Positions 1 through 7,929 are shown, counted from the first letter of the stretch. The stretch: DNA of 29,009 bases from an uncultured Clostridium sp. (GCA_902492105.1 CABUKD010000026.1:1-29009); one strand, 5' to 3'. Program-made: numbers and translations. The notes: a model not told the origin generated them from the letters alone.

Positions 1-126
1 GCATAAATGCCTCGAACAGCTGTCACAATGGTCGCCCACGCAAGGCCTTAAAAATCTCAAAAGACAATTCTAATACTTTATATATAAATTTTAATATTTT
101 TGGACAGACTCTTTTCATATTTGTTC

Positions 127-387
127 TTAAATAAAAATTTTCAAAATAATTAATAAAACAGCTCCTGGAATTCCTAAAATTCCTACTAATATAGCTGTTC
201 CTATATTTAGCCCAATATGGAAAGAAAATGCGTTGCCTACTAAGTTGATAATAAAAATAAGTAAGCCACCTAAAATAGAGTTTACGATTAATTTAAAAAT
301 TGCTTTAATAGGAATAGAAAATACTCTTCCTATGATCCAAAAAACTATAATACATGTTAATATTGTAAATATTACAGAAAAGTCCAA
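127..387 (-). CDS. bofA: BofA-family pro-sigma-K processing inhibitor
   Basis: Small 86-residue, almost wholly hydrophobic protein with two or three membrane segments and the C-terminal signature GILGIPGAVLLIILKI that marks the BofA family. In Bacillus, BofA sits in the forespore outer membrane and holds the SpoIVFB protease inactive until sigma-K is needed; that role here is taken from the family. The start is TTG at 387: an in-frame TAG lies just upstream, and GGTGA sits six bases before it. The neighbouring DUF2508 gene is upstream on the same strand, as YaaL is next to BofA in Bacillus subtilis, which supports both calls. BofA homologues also occur in non-sporulating clostridia, so this alone does not prove sporulation. 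Confidence 0.85.
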   Translation of the reverse strand: MDFSVIFTILTCIIVFWIIGRVFSIPIKAIFKLIVNSILGGLLIFIINLVGNAFSFHIGLNIGTAILVGILGIPGAVLLIILKIFI

Positions 388-444
388 CTTCTATCACCAT
401 TCCTTTATTATTTCATACTATGATAGAATTTGGACAAATATAAC

Positions 445-729
445 TTATCCCACCTGATTTTTTCTAAAATATAATTCTTCAATCATATTTAAAGAAATTC
501 CCCTCTTTTTTGCTTTTTGTACTAAAAAGTCTAATTTACTTTTGCTTGCTTTCATTTGATAAACATAATAGTCAATTAGCCCTTCTTCTGCTGTTTCAAA
601 GTTTTTATTTGCTAAATCTAATTCTCTTTTTGTTTTTAATACACTTAAAATTAGTTCTATTTTCTTTTCTTCTTCTGTTTTATCTATGATTAAATTTTCT
701 TTTTGATAATTTTCTGTCATTTTTTTCAT
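445..729 (-). CDS. DUF2508 (YaaL-like) protein
   Basis: About 94 residues, charged and helical, rich in Glu and Lys, with a conserved-looking core LIDYYVYQMKASKSKLDFLV followed by KAKKRGIS. This pattern and the position directly upstream of bofA match the DUF2508/YaaL family, whose function is unknown. The frame is open to an ATG at 759 that encodes MLFRRETEER. That N terminus resembles YaaL, but no ribosome binding site precedes it. The ATG at 729 has GAGG plus AAAGG in front and is preferred; ATG at 720 is also possible. It reads in the same direction as bofA with a gap of about 57 bases, so the two are probably co-transcribed. Confidence 0.75.
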   Translation of the reverse strand: MKKMTENYQKENLIIDKTEEEKKIELILSVLKTKRELDLANKNFETAEEGLIDYYVYQMKASKSKLDFLVQKAKKRGISLNMIEELYFRKNQVG

Positions 730-836
730 CCTTTCCTCTGTTTCTCTTCTGAATAACATGTTTTTCTAAATTTGGTAAAATCTTGTTAATAATATATGCA
801 AAAATTTTATTTTTATACATCAAAACTCTTTTTGTA

Positions 837-865
837 TTGAAATTTTAATAAGAAAGTGGTACAAT
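837..865 (+). promoter_or_regulatory. Sigma-A type promoter of serS
   Basis: TTGAAA at 837-842, a 17-base spacer and TACAAT at 860-865. The predicted transcript starts near 872 and leaves only about 40 bases of leader, too short for a T-box. This is unlike many Firmicute serS genes. Confidence 0.7.
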
Positions 866-910
866 TTTACTGATATAAAGGAAATAAGAAAAATAAATAA
901 GGAGGCAAAT

Positions 911-2197
911 ATGATAGACATAAAATTATTAAGAGAAAACCCTGAACTTGTAAAGGAAAACATAAAAAAGAAATTTCAAGGCCATAAATTACCTTTAGTA
1001 GATGAAGTACTAGACCTAGATGTAAAAAATCGTGAAGCTAAAGTAAAAGGTGATGACTTAAGAAGCAAAAGAAATAGCTTAAGTAGTGAGATTGGTAATC
1101 TTATGAAACAAGGCAAAAAAGAAGAGGCAGAGAATATAAAAAAACAAGTTCAAGAAATTAATGACCAATTAGTTGAAAACGAAAAGTTAGAAGAAGAATA
1201 TACAAGTCAAATTCAAGAAAGAATGATGAAAATTCCTAATATTATTGCAGACTCTGTTCCTATTGGAAAAGATGATAGTCAAAATGTAGAAATTGAAAAA
1301 TTTGGAGAACCTGTTGTGCCAAGCTATGAAATTCCTTACCATGCTGATATTATGGAGTCTTTTGATGGACTTGATTTAGACTCTGCTAGAAGAGTAGCCG
1401 GAAATGGTTTTTACTATTTAATGGGTGATATTGCAAGACTTCATTCCGCTGTTATTTCTTATGCAAGAGATTTTATGATTAATAAAGGGTTTACTTATTG
1501 TGTTCCTCCTTTTATGATTAGAAGTAATGTAGTAACAGGTGTTATGAGTTTTGAAGAAATGGATGCCATGATGTACAAAATTGAAGGAGAAGATTTGTAT
1601 TTAGTTGGTACTAGTGAACACTCTATGATTGGTAAATTTAAAGACCAAATTTTATCAAAAGACAAGGTTCCTTATACAATGACTTCTTATTCCCCATGTT
1701 TTAGAAAAGAAAAAGGTGCTCATGGTATTGAAGAACGTGGTGTATACCGTATTCATCAATTTGAAAAACAAGAAATGATTGTTGTATGTGAACCTGAAGA
1801 TAGTTGGAATTGGTATGATAAGTTATGGTCTTATACCGTAGAATTATTTAGAAGTATGGATATTCCTGTTCGTACTTTAGAATGTTGTAGTGGAGATTTG
1901 GCAGATTTAAAGGCAAAAAGCTGTGATGTTGAAGCTTGGAGTCCAAGACAGCAAAAATATTTTGAAGTAGGAAGCTGTTCTAATTTAACAGATGCTCAAG
2001 CAAGGAGACTTGGCATTCGTATTAAAGGAGAAAAAGGAAACTACTATGCACATACTTTAAATAATACTGTAGTTGCCCCACCTCGTATGTTAATTGCTTT
2101 ACTAGAAAATAACTACCAAGAAGATGGTAGCGTGCTTATTCCTAAAGTATTACAACCTTATATGGGTGGAACAGAAAAATTGGTTCCTAAAAAATAA
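911..2197 (+). CDS. serS: Serine--tRNA ligase
   Basis: A class II aminoacyl-tRNA synthetase of 428 residues, the usual length for bacterial SerRS, charging tRNA-Ser (and tRNA-Sec where present) in the cytoplasm. The N-terminal third is the long antiparallel coiled coil that grips the long variable arm of tRNA-Ser (charged heptad-like stretch, about residues 30-105). The catalytic core shows TSEHSM, then motif 2 FRKEKGAHG with RIHQFEK after it, and motif 3 NNTVVAPPRMLIALLEN near the C terminus. The start ATG follows AAGGAGG at good spacing. It is transcribed alone from its own promoter; a palindromic element separates it from engB. Confidence 0.98.
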   Translation: MIDIKLLRENPELVKENIKKKFQGHKLPLVDEVLDLDVKNREAKVKGDDLRSKRNSLSSEIGNLMKQGKKEEAENIKKQVQEINDQLVENEKLEEEYTSQIQERMMKIPNIIADSVPIGKDDSQNVEIEKFGEPVVPSYEIPYHADIMESFDGLDLDSARRVAGNGFYYLMGDIARLHSAVISYARDFMINKGFTYCVPPFMIRSNVVTGVMSFEEMDAMMYKIEGEDLYLVGTSEHSMIGKFKDQILSKDKVPYTMTSYSPCFRKEKGAHGIEERGVYRIHQFEKQEMIVVCEPEDSWNWYDKLWSYTVELFRSMDIPVRTLECCSGDLADLKAKSCDVEAWSPRQQKYFEVGSCSNLTDAQARRLGIRIKGEKGNYYAHTLNNTVVAPPRMLIALLENNYQEDGSVLIPKVLQPYMGGTEKLVPKK

Positions 2198-2207
2198 CTA
2201 TAGTTTG

Positions 2208-2341
2208 AGGTAGAGGTTATATATATCTTTTTATTACGTCCCCCCAACTGCGAACAAACTGTAAAAACTTCGTTTAACAGTTTGTAACTTGTCGGTCCCC
2301 ACCTTAAGACTTCAATAAAAAGATATATATAACCTCTACCT
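2208..2341. repeat. 134-bp element with perfect 28-bp terminal inverted repeats
   Basis: Bases 2208-2235 and 2314-2341 are perfect reverse complements over 28 bases. Inside lies a second, imperfect hairpin with arms ACAAACTGT (2254-2262) and ACAGTTTGT (2277-2285). The core is clearly less AT-rich than the flanks, with runs of C (CCCCCC near 2239-2244, TCCCC near 2296). There is no ORF. It fills the serS-engB gap and would form a long cruciform or RNA hairpin. It looks like a MITE or similar non-autonomous repeat; I could not find a clear target-site duplication. Confidence 0.75.
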
Positions 2342-2374
2342 TTAAACCTTATGTGAATGTAAAGGAGAGTATGT

Positions 2375-2968
2375 ATGAATATTAAGAATCCACAGTTTCA
2401 AATTTCTGCAGTAAGTCCTAAACAATATCCTAAAGATGGCCTTCCTCAGATAGTGCTTGTTGGTAAGTCTAATGTTGGAAAATCTTCTTTTATTAATACG
2501 TTGGTTAATAGAAAAAAACTAGCAAGAACTAGCAGTGAACCTGGTAAAACAAGACAAATTAATTTTTATAATATGGACAATATGTTCTATTTTGTAGATT
2601 TGCCAGGCTATGGTTATAGTAAAATGTCCAAACAAGAACAGATAAAAGTTGGAAATTTTATTGAAGAATATTTAGAAAATAGTAAACAAATTAGTCTAAT
2701 TATTTTTTTAATAGATATTCGCCATGAGCCAACAGCAAATGATAAATTAATGTATGATTACATTTTTAAAACTAATTTACCTTGTATGGTAATTGCAAGC
2801 AAGGCGGATAAAATTGCTATTACTAAAGTGGATGAAGCTGTTCAAAAATTGCAAGATAGCTTAAACCCTTTAAAAGATTTAAAATTTTTACCGTTCTCCT
2901 CTGAAAGAAAAATTTATACTCAAAAAGTTTGGGAATATATAGAAAAATTTATAAACTTTAATGAATAG
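2375..2968 (+). CDS. engB: Ribosome biogenesis GTPase YsxC/EngB
   Basis: A 197-residue TRAFAC GTPase needed for late assembly of the 50S ribosomal subunit. Walker A is GKSNVGKS at residues 30-37, the switch region contains TSSEPGKTRQINFY, G3 is DLPGYGYSK, and the G4 base-recognition motif is SKAD. Length and motif order are typical of YihA/YsxC/EngB. The ATG at 2375 is seven bases after AAAGGAG; a nearer ATG at 2371 is out of frame and soon hits a stop. No separate promoter is obvious, so it may be read through from serS across the inverted-repeat element or use a promoter near the element's right end. Confidence 0.97.
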   Translation: MNIKNPQFQISAVSPKQYPKDGLPQIVLVGKSNVGKSSFINTLVNRKKLARTSSEPGKTRQINFYNMDNMFYFVDLPGYGYSKMSKQEQIKVGNFIEEYLENSKQISLIIFLIDIRHEPTANDKLMYDYIFKTNLPCMVIASKADKIAITKVDEAVQKLQDSLNPLKDLKFLPFSSERKIYTQKVWEYIEKFINFNE

Positions 2969-3021
2969 ATAAAAATATCATAGCATTTTTTTATAAATTT
3001 AAAAAGATATTTGTCAAATTG

Positions 3022-3050
3022 TTGACTATCATTTGACTTAGTATTATAAT
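3022..3050 (+). promoter_or_regulatory. Strong sigma-A promoter of the small gene at 3124
   Basis: TTGACT at 3022-3027, exactly 17 bases, then TATAAT at 3045-3050. The leader, about 65 bases long, contains a small stem (CAAATA/TATTTG near 3073-3089) before the GAGGTGAT ribosome binding site. Confidence 0.8.
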
Positions 3051-3123
3051 AATAACATGTTCAATAGAACTTGGCAAATATCTTATTTGTTCTAGTTGGA
3101 CAAATATATTTTGAGGTGATACT

Positions 3124-3351
3124 ATGCCGAAGAATACAAAAAAGGTCAGTAACTGCACGATTACTGTGCGGTTCGCAGACATGAATTGTGCTGCAGCTTT
3201 TTTGGAAGCATGTAAAAAGAAATTCCCTCAATACAAGTTTTCCGCTCAGCGGGAAGTAATTATTATTAAGGGACCTCGTTCCTTTTATCAGGATGTATTT
3301 TCTTTAACCACTCAAGACGATTTTCAACGGCGCAGTATCTCGATGTATTAA
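3124..3351 (+). CDS. Small orphan protein, unknown function
   Basis: 75 residues, basic, no membrane segment or signal peptide. The segment TVRFADMNCAAAFLEACKKK followed by QREVIIIKGP suggests a small alternating beta/alpha fold, but I do not recognise the family. It has its own near-consensus promoter, a GAGGTGAT ribosome binding site at good spacing and a strong terminator, so it is a real monocistronic gene. Its base use is unusual: 27 of the 60 bases at 3121-3180 are G or C, against about a quarter in engB next door, and it uses codons such as CGG and CAG that are rare around it. This could mean recent arrival or strong codon selection. A weak hairpin (GGGTATCCT/AGGAACCC, about 3367-3389) lies just after the stop. 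Confidence 0.75.
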   Translation: MPKNTKKVSNCTITVRFADMNCAAAFLEACKKKFPQYKFSAQREVIIIKGPRSFYQDVFSLTTQDDFQRRSISMY

Positions 3352-3395
3352 CTTCAAAAGAAAAGAGGGTATCCTAGAATAGGAACCCAAGAAAC

Positions 3396-3428
3396 AAAAA
3401 ATCCAACTCTTATGGAGTTGGATTTTTT
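3396..3428. terminator. Bidirectional rho-independent terminator
   Basis: Stem ATCCAACTC (3401-3409) pairs with GAGTTGGAT (3415-3423). An A-run lies to the left and a T-run to the right, so it can stop transcription of both the plus-strand small gene and the minus-strand DUF951 gene. Confidence 0.9.
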
Positions 3429-3433
3429 GTTTG

Positions 3434-3622
3434 CTATTTTTCTTCTGGTTCTACCTTTTTTGTAATTGCCTTTAAGGCTTTTGGCCTTTCTAGTGTAATT
3501 ACATGTCCACACCTCAAACATTTTAGTTTAAAGTCTACACCTACACGGGTTAGTTCCCATAATTTACTACCACAAGGATGTTGTTTTTTTGTTTTTACAA
3601 TATCTCCTACTTGATATTCCAT
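3434..3622 (-). CDS. DUF951 family protein
   Basis: 62 residues beginning MEYQVGDIVKTKKQHPCGS and continuing WELTRVGVDFKLKCLRCGH, the recognisable DUF951 pattern (HPCGS, then CxxCG). The paired cysteines suggest a small metal-binding or nucleic-acid-binding domain; the family's function is not established. AAAGGAG precedes the ATG by nine bases. It lies 95 bases downstream of gltX on the same strand. A weak promoter-like pair (TTGTAA, TAAAAT) lies in that gap, so it may be expressed with or without gltX. It ends at the shared terminator. Confidence 0.85.
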   Translation of the reverse strand: MEYQVGDIVKTKKQHPCGSKLWELTRVGVDFKLKCLRCGHVITLERPKALKAITKKVEPEEK

Positions 3623-3717
3623 ACTAAAATGCTCCTTTCCTTGTTATTTTTGTGGACATATTTTATTAAGTTTCTACAAAATTACAATTTGCTTTAAATC
3701 ATATTTTAAAATTATTT

Positions 3718-5370
3718 TTATTTTGCTAATATTCTTTTTACTCTATTTTCTATGCTCTCTTTTCCAAGTACTTGCATAATTTCATATAAGTCTGGAGTGT
3801 TTTGTCTACCAGTTAAACTTACTCTTAATACAGTACTTACATCTCCTACATGTCCTGGCCATTTTTCTGGTTCTTGTTTAAACATTTTTACTTCTCTAGC
3901 ATATCCTAGTTCTTCTGATAAATCTTTTATTTTATCAAACCAAGTTTGTTTATCATCTTCTATAGCAAAATATTTTTCTAAATATAAAGATAGGATTTTT
4001 TTAATTTCTTCTTTATCCTGAATTTTAGCATATTCTAATTTTTGTTCTTGTTTAAAAAATTCGTCATCATACATATAGGAAATAGCCTCTTTTACATCAG
4101 ACCATTTGCTAATATCTTTTCTAGGTTTTGCATTTCCTCTTTCTATGCCAAAAACTTTTAAAGCATATGTTTTATCTTCTAATAATTTTTCAAGTTCTTT
4201 ATCATAATTTTTAGCCCAAGTAAGAGCTTCTTCATAAACTTGCTCTGCTGTATATTTAGAAATAACATTTTTAGCAATATCTAGTATTTTTACAATATCA
4301 AATAATGCTCCACTTACACTCATTTTATTTAATTGTAAATCAAATTCATCTAAAGATGCATTTGGATTTGCTTTTCTCCAACTTTCAAAATTAGAGTTTG
4401 CAATATTCATTAAGTATTCTACTACTGCTTCTTTTGGAATTCCTTCTTCTGTGTAATAACTTACAGCAGCTTCTGGGTCTTTACGCTTACTTAACTTTCT
4501 TTTTCCGCCATTATCTTCTTTCATGATTGGTGAAATATGAGCATATTTAGGAGCTTTCCATTCTAGCATTTGGAATAATTGTAAATGAAGAGGAATAGAA
4601 GAAAGCCATTCATCTCCACGAATAACATGAGTAGTTCCCATTAGATGGTCATCTACTGCATGGGCAAAATGATAAGTAGGAAGTCCATCAGATTTAATAA
4701 TAACAATATCTTGATCATGTTCTGGAAATTCTACATTTCCTTTGATAATATCATGATGTCTAATTTTTCTATCTTCTCTTCCTGGAGATTTTAATCTAAT
4801 AATATATGGTTCCCCATTTTGGATTTTTTGTATTGCTTCTTCTACTGTTAAATTTCTACAAGTTGCCCAAACACCATAATACCCAGGCCTTATTTTTGCA
4901 TTTTCTTGTTTTTGTCTAATTTCTTCTAATGTTTCTGGGCTGCAAAAACATGGGTATGCTTTTCCTTGTTCTATTAAATGTTTTGCATAAGCTTGATAAA
5001 TCTCTTTTCTTAAAGATTGTTTATATGGTCCATAATTTCCAATTTCTTCTGTTTCACTAATCATTCCTTCATCTGGCATTAATCCAAAATCTTTTAAAGA
5101 TTGTATAATACCAGTAACACCATTTTCTACTTCTCTTTTTTGGTCAGTGTCTTCAATTCTTAAGAAAAATACGCCACCTGTTTGTTTTGCCACTTTTCTT
5201 GCTACTACTACTTGGTATAAAGAACCTAAATGTACAAACCCTGTAGGACTTGGTGCAAACCTTGTTACAATTGCTCCTTCTGGTAAATTTCTAGATGGAT
5301 ATTTTTCTTCGTAATAAGAAATTGGTTTTGCATTTGGAAAAATTAAATTTGCTAAATCTTGATAATTCAT
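3718..5370 (-). CDS. gltX: Glutamate--tRNA ligase
   Basis: Class I aminoacyl-tRNA synthetase of 550 residues that loads glutamate on tRNA-Glu. The HIGH-type signature is RFAPSPTGFVHLGS at about residues 37-50 and the KMSKS-type loop is KLSKRKD at about 290-296, so both ATP-binding motifs are intact. A small cysteine cluster (CFC, later TC) lies in the connective domain. The open frame extends 20 codons further upstream, but the chosen ATG at 5370 is eight bases after GGGAGG, which decides the start. At 550 residues it is longer than the E. coli enzyme (about 470), as in many clostridia. Whether it is discriminating for tRNA-Glu or also charges tRNA-Gln cannot be told here. Upstream it faces the RNase J promoter across a palindromic repeat. 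Confidence 0.96.
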   Translation of the reverse strand: MNYQDLANLIFPNAKPISYYEEKYPSRNLPEGAIVTRFAPSPTGFVHLGSLYQVVVARKVAKQTGGVFFLRIEDTDQKREVENGVTGIIQSLKDFGLMPDEGMISETEEIGNYGPYKQSLRKEIYQAYAKHLIEQGKAYPCFCSPETLEEIRQKQENAKIRPGYYGVWATCRNLTVEEAIQKIQNGEPYIIRLKSPGREDRKIRHHDIIKGNVEFPEHDQDIVIIKSDGLPTYHFAHAVDDHLMGTTHVIRGDEWLSSIPLHLQLFQMLEWKAPKYAHISPIMKEDNGGKRKLSKRKDPEAAVSYYTEEGIPKEAVVEYLMNIANSNFESWRKANPNASLDEFDLQLNKMSVSGALFDIVKILDIAKNVISKYTAEQVYEEALTWAKNYDKELEKLLEDKTYALKVFGIERGNAKPRKDISKWSDVKEAISYMYDDEFFKQEQKLEYAKIQDKEEIKKILSLYLEKYFAIEDDKQTWFDKIKDLSEELGYAREVKMFKQEPEKWPGHVGDVSTVLRVSLTGRQNTPDLYEIMQVLGKESIENRVKRILAK

Positions 5371-5475
5371 CACATGTTCCTCCCTTTTTGTTAACATCAT
5401 TATATTAACACAATTTTTTTTATTTTTCAACTGTCAATAGAAGCTGCCAAAAAATAATTAAATTTGGTCAATGGG

Positions 5476-5574
5476 TGGTCAATGGGGATGGTCAATGGGG
5501 ACGGAGAATTTTGACAACTTTCAACCAAAAAGTTGTCAAAATTCTCCGTCCCCATTGACCATCCCCATTGACCA
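5476..5574. repeat. Perfect 46-bp palindrome with tandem GGTCAATGGGG motifs (REP-like)
   Basis: Bases 5476-5521 and 5529-5574 are perfect reverse complements over 46 bases, with a seven-base loop CAACCAA. Each arm carries repeats of GGTCAATGGGGAT/GGTCAATGGGGAC, then CGGAG and TTTTGACAACTTT; a further partial copy lies at 5465-5475. From memory, similar GTCAATGGGGACGG palindromes are scattered in Firmicute genomes near IS200-like (RAYT) transposases; no such gene is in this window. The right end stops four bases before the -35 box of the RNase J promoter. Confidence 0.85.
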
Positions 5575-5577
5575 TGA

Positions 5578-5606
5578 TTGACAAAAAGCAAAAATTATAG
5601 TATAAT
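5578..5606 (+). promoter_or_regulatory. Consensus sigma-A promoter of the RNase J gene
   Basis: Perfect TTGACA at 5578-5583, a 17-base spacer and perfect TATAAT at 5601-5606. The start site would be near 5613, leaving an unusually long purine-rich leader of about 300 bases. Confidence 0.85.
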
Positions 5607-5612
5607 ACTAAC

Positions 5613-5912
5613 CAGTTGTTACCAATTTGGTAAAGAAGAGATTTTTATTTATTTATATGAAAAGAAAAAAATAAGAGAAGAATATTATAATTATTTTGAG
5701 CGGATTTTAAAAAAGAGAAAATACAAATAAAATATGTTTTTGTGCGGAATAAAAAAACATAATTTTTACGTTTAAAAAGAAAAAAATAAAATGAAAGTGG
5801 GAAAAATAAAGATAGTTTGCAGAAATAGTTTATAGTATCATAAACCTATTTTTTTCGTGCAATTTAAATTATAAAAATAAAGAAAAAACATAAAAAGGAG
5901 AGAAAAATTAAT
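5613..5912 (+). promoter_or_regulatory. Long purine-rich RNase J leader with two hairpins
   Basis: The 300-base leader has no ORF of note. One hairpin has arms TATGTTTTT (5733-5741) and AAAAACATA (5753-5761). A second pairs AAATAGTTTAT (5823-5833) with ATAAACCTATTT (5840-5851, one bulge) and is followed directly by a T-run to 5855, so it resembles a weak intrinsic terminator. This suggests attenuation or self-cleavage control by analogy with RNase E, but it is only inference. The ribosome binding site AAAGGAG lies just before the start. Confidence 0.4.
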
Positions 5913-7871
5913 ATGAATCAAACACAACAAGAAGAAAATATGGTAGAAATTTTACCAAAGCAGCTAGAAAAAAGAAAACAAAAAGAAGGAAAAAATGCTT
6001 ATCACCCTTCTAGAAAAAATTTTAATACAAAGAAAGAAAATAATGAAAGGAAAAGAAAAAATACTAGTTTAGAAAACACAGAAAATGAAAACTTAGAAGA
6101 AAGTGTTACTTTGTTAAAAGAAGATACTAAAACTAGAGAAAGATCAACACAAAGAAGAAAAACTAAAAACACTAGACAAGCAGTAACTACTGATAATTTA
6201 AATTTTCAATTTAAAAAGTCAAGTTTAAAAATTATTCCATTAGGTGGATTACAAGAAATTGGAAAAAATATTACGGTTTTTGAATATAGAAACGAAATTT
6301 TATTAGTAGATTGTGGATTAGAATTTCCAGAAGATGATATGTTAGGAATCGATTTAGTTATTCCAGATATTAGTTACTTAGTAAAAAATCAAGATAAAAT
6401 TAAAGGATTAGTAATTACCCATGGTCATGAAGACCATATTGGTGCTATTCCTTATGTTCTAAAACAAATTAATGTTCCAATTTATGCAACTAATTTGACA
6501 GTAGAACTAATTAAAAACAAATTGGAAGAACATAATTTATTAAGAAGTACAAAATTGCATGTAGTAAAACAAGGACAAACCATTAACTTTGGAAGTATGC
6601 AAGTAGAATTTATTAGAAGTAACCATAGTATTCCAGATGCAGTAATGCTTGCAATTCATACACCAGTAGGCACTGTTCTTCATACCGGAGATTTTAAAGT
6701 AGATTATACTCCTATTGATGATAAAGTAATCGATTTAGGTAGAATTGCAGAACTTGGTAATAAAGGGGTTTTAGCATTACTTTCTGACAGTACAAATAGT
6801 GAAAGAAAAGGGTTCACTATGTCTGAAAGCTCTGTAGGAGAAGTTTTTGATAGATTATTTTTAAATAATGAAAAACGAATTGTAGTAGCAACTTTTGCTT
6901 CCAATGTACACCGTGTACAGCAAATTGTAAATTCTGCAGTAAAATATGGCAGAAAAGTAGCTATTTGTGGTAGAAGCATGCAAAATATGATAGAAGCTGC
7001 CAGAAAACTTGGCTATATAGAAGTACCAGATAACGTATTTATTGATATTGATAATATTAAAAACTATAATGATAATCAATTGGTTATTATTACTACAGGA
7101 AGCCAAGGAGAAGCTATGTCTGCTTTAACTAGAATGGCAAACGGAGATCATAGAAAAGTAACCATTACTCCAAATGATATGGTAATTATTTCTGCTACCC
7201 CAATTCCAGGTAACGAAAAATTAGTTTCTAAAGTAATTGATGAATTAATGAAAATAGGAGCAGAAGTTATTTACAGTTCTCTAGCAGATATTCACGTGTC
7301 AGGACATGCTTGCCAAGAAGAACAAAAGTTAATTTTAACTTTAGCTAAGCCAAAATACTTTATACCAGTACATGGCGAATATAGACAATTAATGGCACAC
7401 AGAGAAACAGCTAAAAAAGTAGGTATTGCAGACAAAGATATTTTTATCATGACAAATGGTAGAGTATTAGAATTAAATGAAGAAGAAGCTAAATTAACAA
7501 CTCAAGTACCAAATGGTAGAGTATTAGTAGATGGTTTGGGAGTAGGAGATGTTGGAAATATTGTTTTAAGAGATAGACAACATCTATCACAAGATGGTTT
7601 AATTGTTATTGTTATGACAATGGATTCTAATACTGGTGAAATTGTTTCAGGTCCAGATGTAGTTTCTAGAGGCTTTGTTTATGTAAGAGAATCAGAAAAC
7701 TTAATGGATGATGTGAAAAAAGTAATTCGTGACGAAGTGAAAAAATGTGAAGAAAATCATATTCGTGATTGGTCAACTATTAAATCTAATGTAAAAGATA
7801 CTTTAAGAGATTACATTTTCGAAAAAACAAAGAGAAATCCTATGATTTTACCAATTATTATGGAAGTTTAA
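5913..7871 (+). CDS. rnj: Ribonuclease J with long basic N-terminal extension
   Basis: A metallo-beta-lactamase/beta-CASP ribonuclease with 5'-to-3' exonuclease and endonuclease activity in mRNA decay and rRNA maturation. The family core starts at about residue 105 with IIPLGGLQEIGKN. The zinc-binding HGHEDH motif lies in THGHEDHIGA at about residues 168-177, followed by HTGDFK and LSDSTN. The beta-CASP part carries TTGSQGE, and near the end come HVSGHA and PVHGEYRQL. Total length is 652, against about 555 for Bacillus RNase J. The excess is an N-terminal tail of roughly 100 residues rich in Lys, Arg, Glu and Asn, probably disordered and RNA- or protein-binding. I cannot tell J1 from J2. A bidirectional terminator follows. 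Confidence 0.95.
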   Translation: MNQTQQEENMVEILPKQLEKRKQKEGKNAYHPSRKNFNTKKENNERKRKNTSLENTENENLEESVTLLKEDTKTRERSTQRRKTKNTRQAVTTDNLNFQFKKSSLKIIPLGGLQEIGKNITVFEYRNEILLVDCGLEFPEDDMLGIDLVIPDISYLVKNQDKIKGLVITHGHEDHIGAIPYVLKQINVPIYATNLTVELIKNKLEEHNLLRSTKLHVVKQGQTINFGSMQVEFIRSNHSIPDAVMLAIHTPVGTVLHTGDFKVDYTPIDDKVIDLGRIAELGNKGVLALLSDSTNSERKGFTMSESSVGEVFDRLFLNNEKRIVVATFASNVHRVQQIVNSAVKYGRKVAICGRSMQNMIEAARKLGYIEVPDNVFIDIDNIKNYNDNQLVIITTGSQGEAMSALTRMANGDHRKVTITPNDMVIISATPIPGNEKLVSKVIDELMKIGAEVIYSSLADIHVSGHACQEEQKLILTLAKPKYFIPVHGEYRQLMAHRETAKKVGIADKDIFIMTNGRVLELNEEEAKLTTQVPNGRVLVDGLGVGDVGNIVLRDRQHLSQDGLIVIVMTMDSNTGEIVSGPDVVSRGFVYVRESENLMDDVKKVIRDEVKKCEENHIRDWSTIKSNVKDTLRDYIFEKTKRNPMILPIIMEV

Positions 7872-7903
7872 AAAATCATATAGGTTATCATTAAGTATAA
7901 AAT

Positions 7904-7929
7904 AAAGGGTTCCAAAGATGGAACCCTTT
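7904..7929. terminator. Bidirectional terminator between RNase J and a small minus-strand gene
   Basis: Perfect 10-bp stem AAAGGGTTCC (7904-7913) with GGAACCCTTT (7920-7929). The T-run on the plus strand is short (four bases), and T-rich sequence follows on the minus strand, so it probably serves both converging genes. Confidence 0.8.

Noticed and set aside
760..910. T-box leader for serS
   Set aside because: The predicted leader is about 40 bases long and lacks any T-box TGGNACCGCG-type sequence; the gltX upstream region shows none either.
2991..3182. 63-residue minus-strand ORF with a hydrophobic stretch
   Set aside because: It overlaps the strong promoter and start of the plus-strand gene at 3124, has no ribosome binding site, and its composition follows the AT-rich intergenic sequence.
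5405..5437. TTGACA (5432-5437) and TATAAT (5399-5404) as the gltX promoter
   Set aside because: The spacer would be 27 bases, too long; a TTGAAA alternative gives 20. No confident call.
6704..7106. Two minus-strand ORFs inside the RNase J gene
   Set aside because: They lie opposite conserved RNase J motifs and have shadow-type composition.
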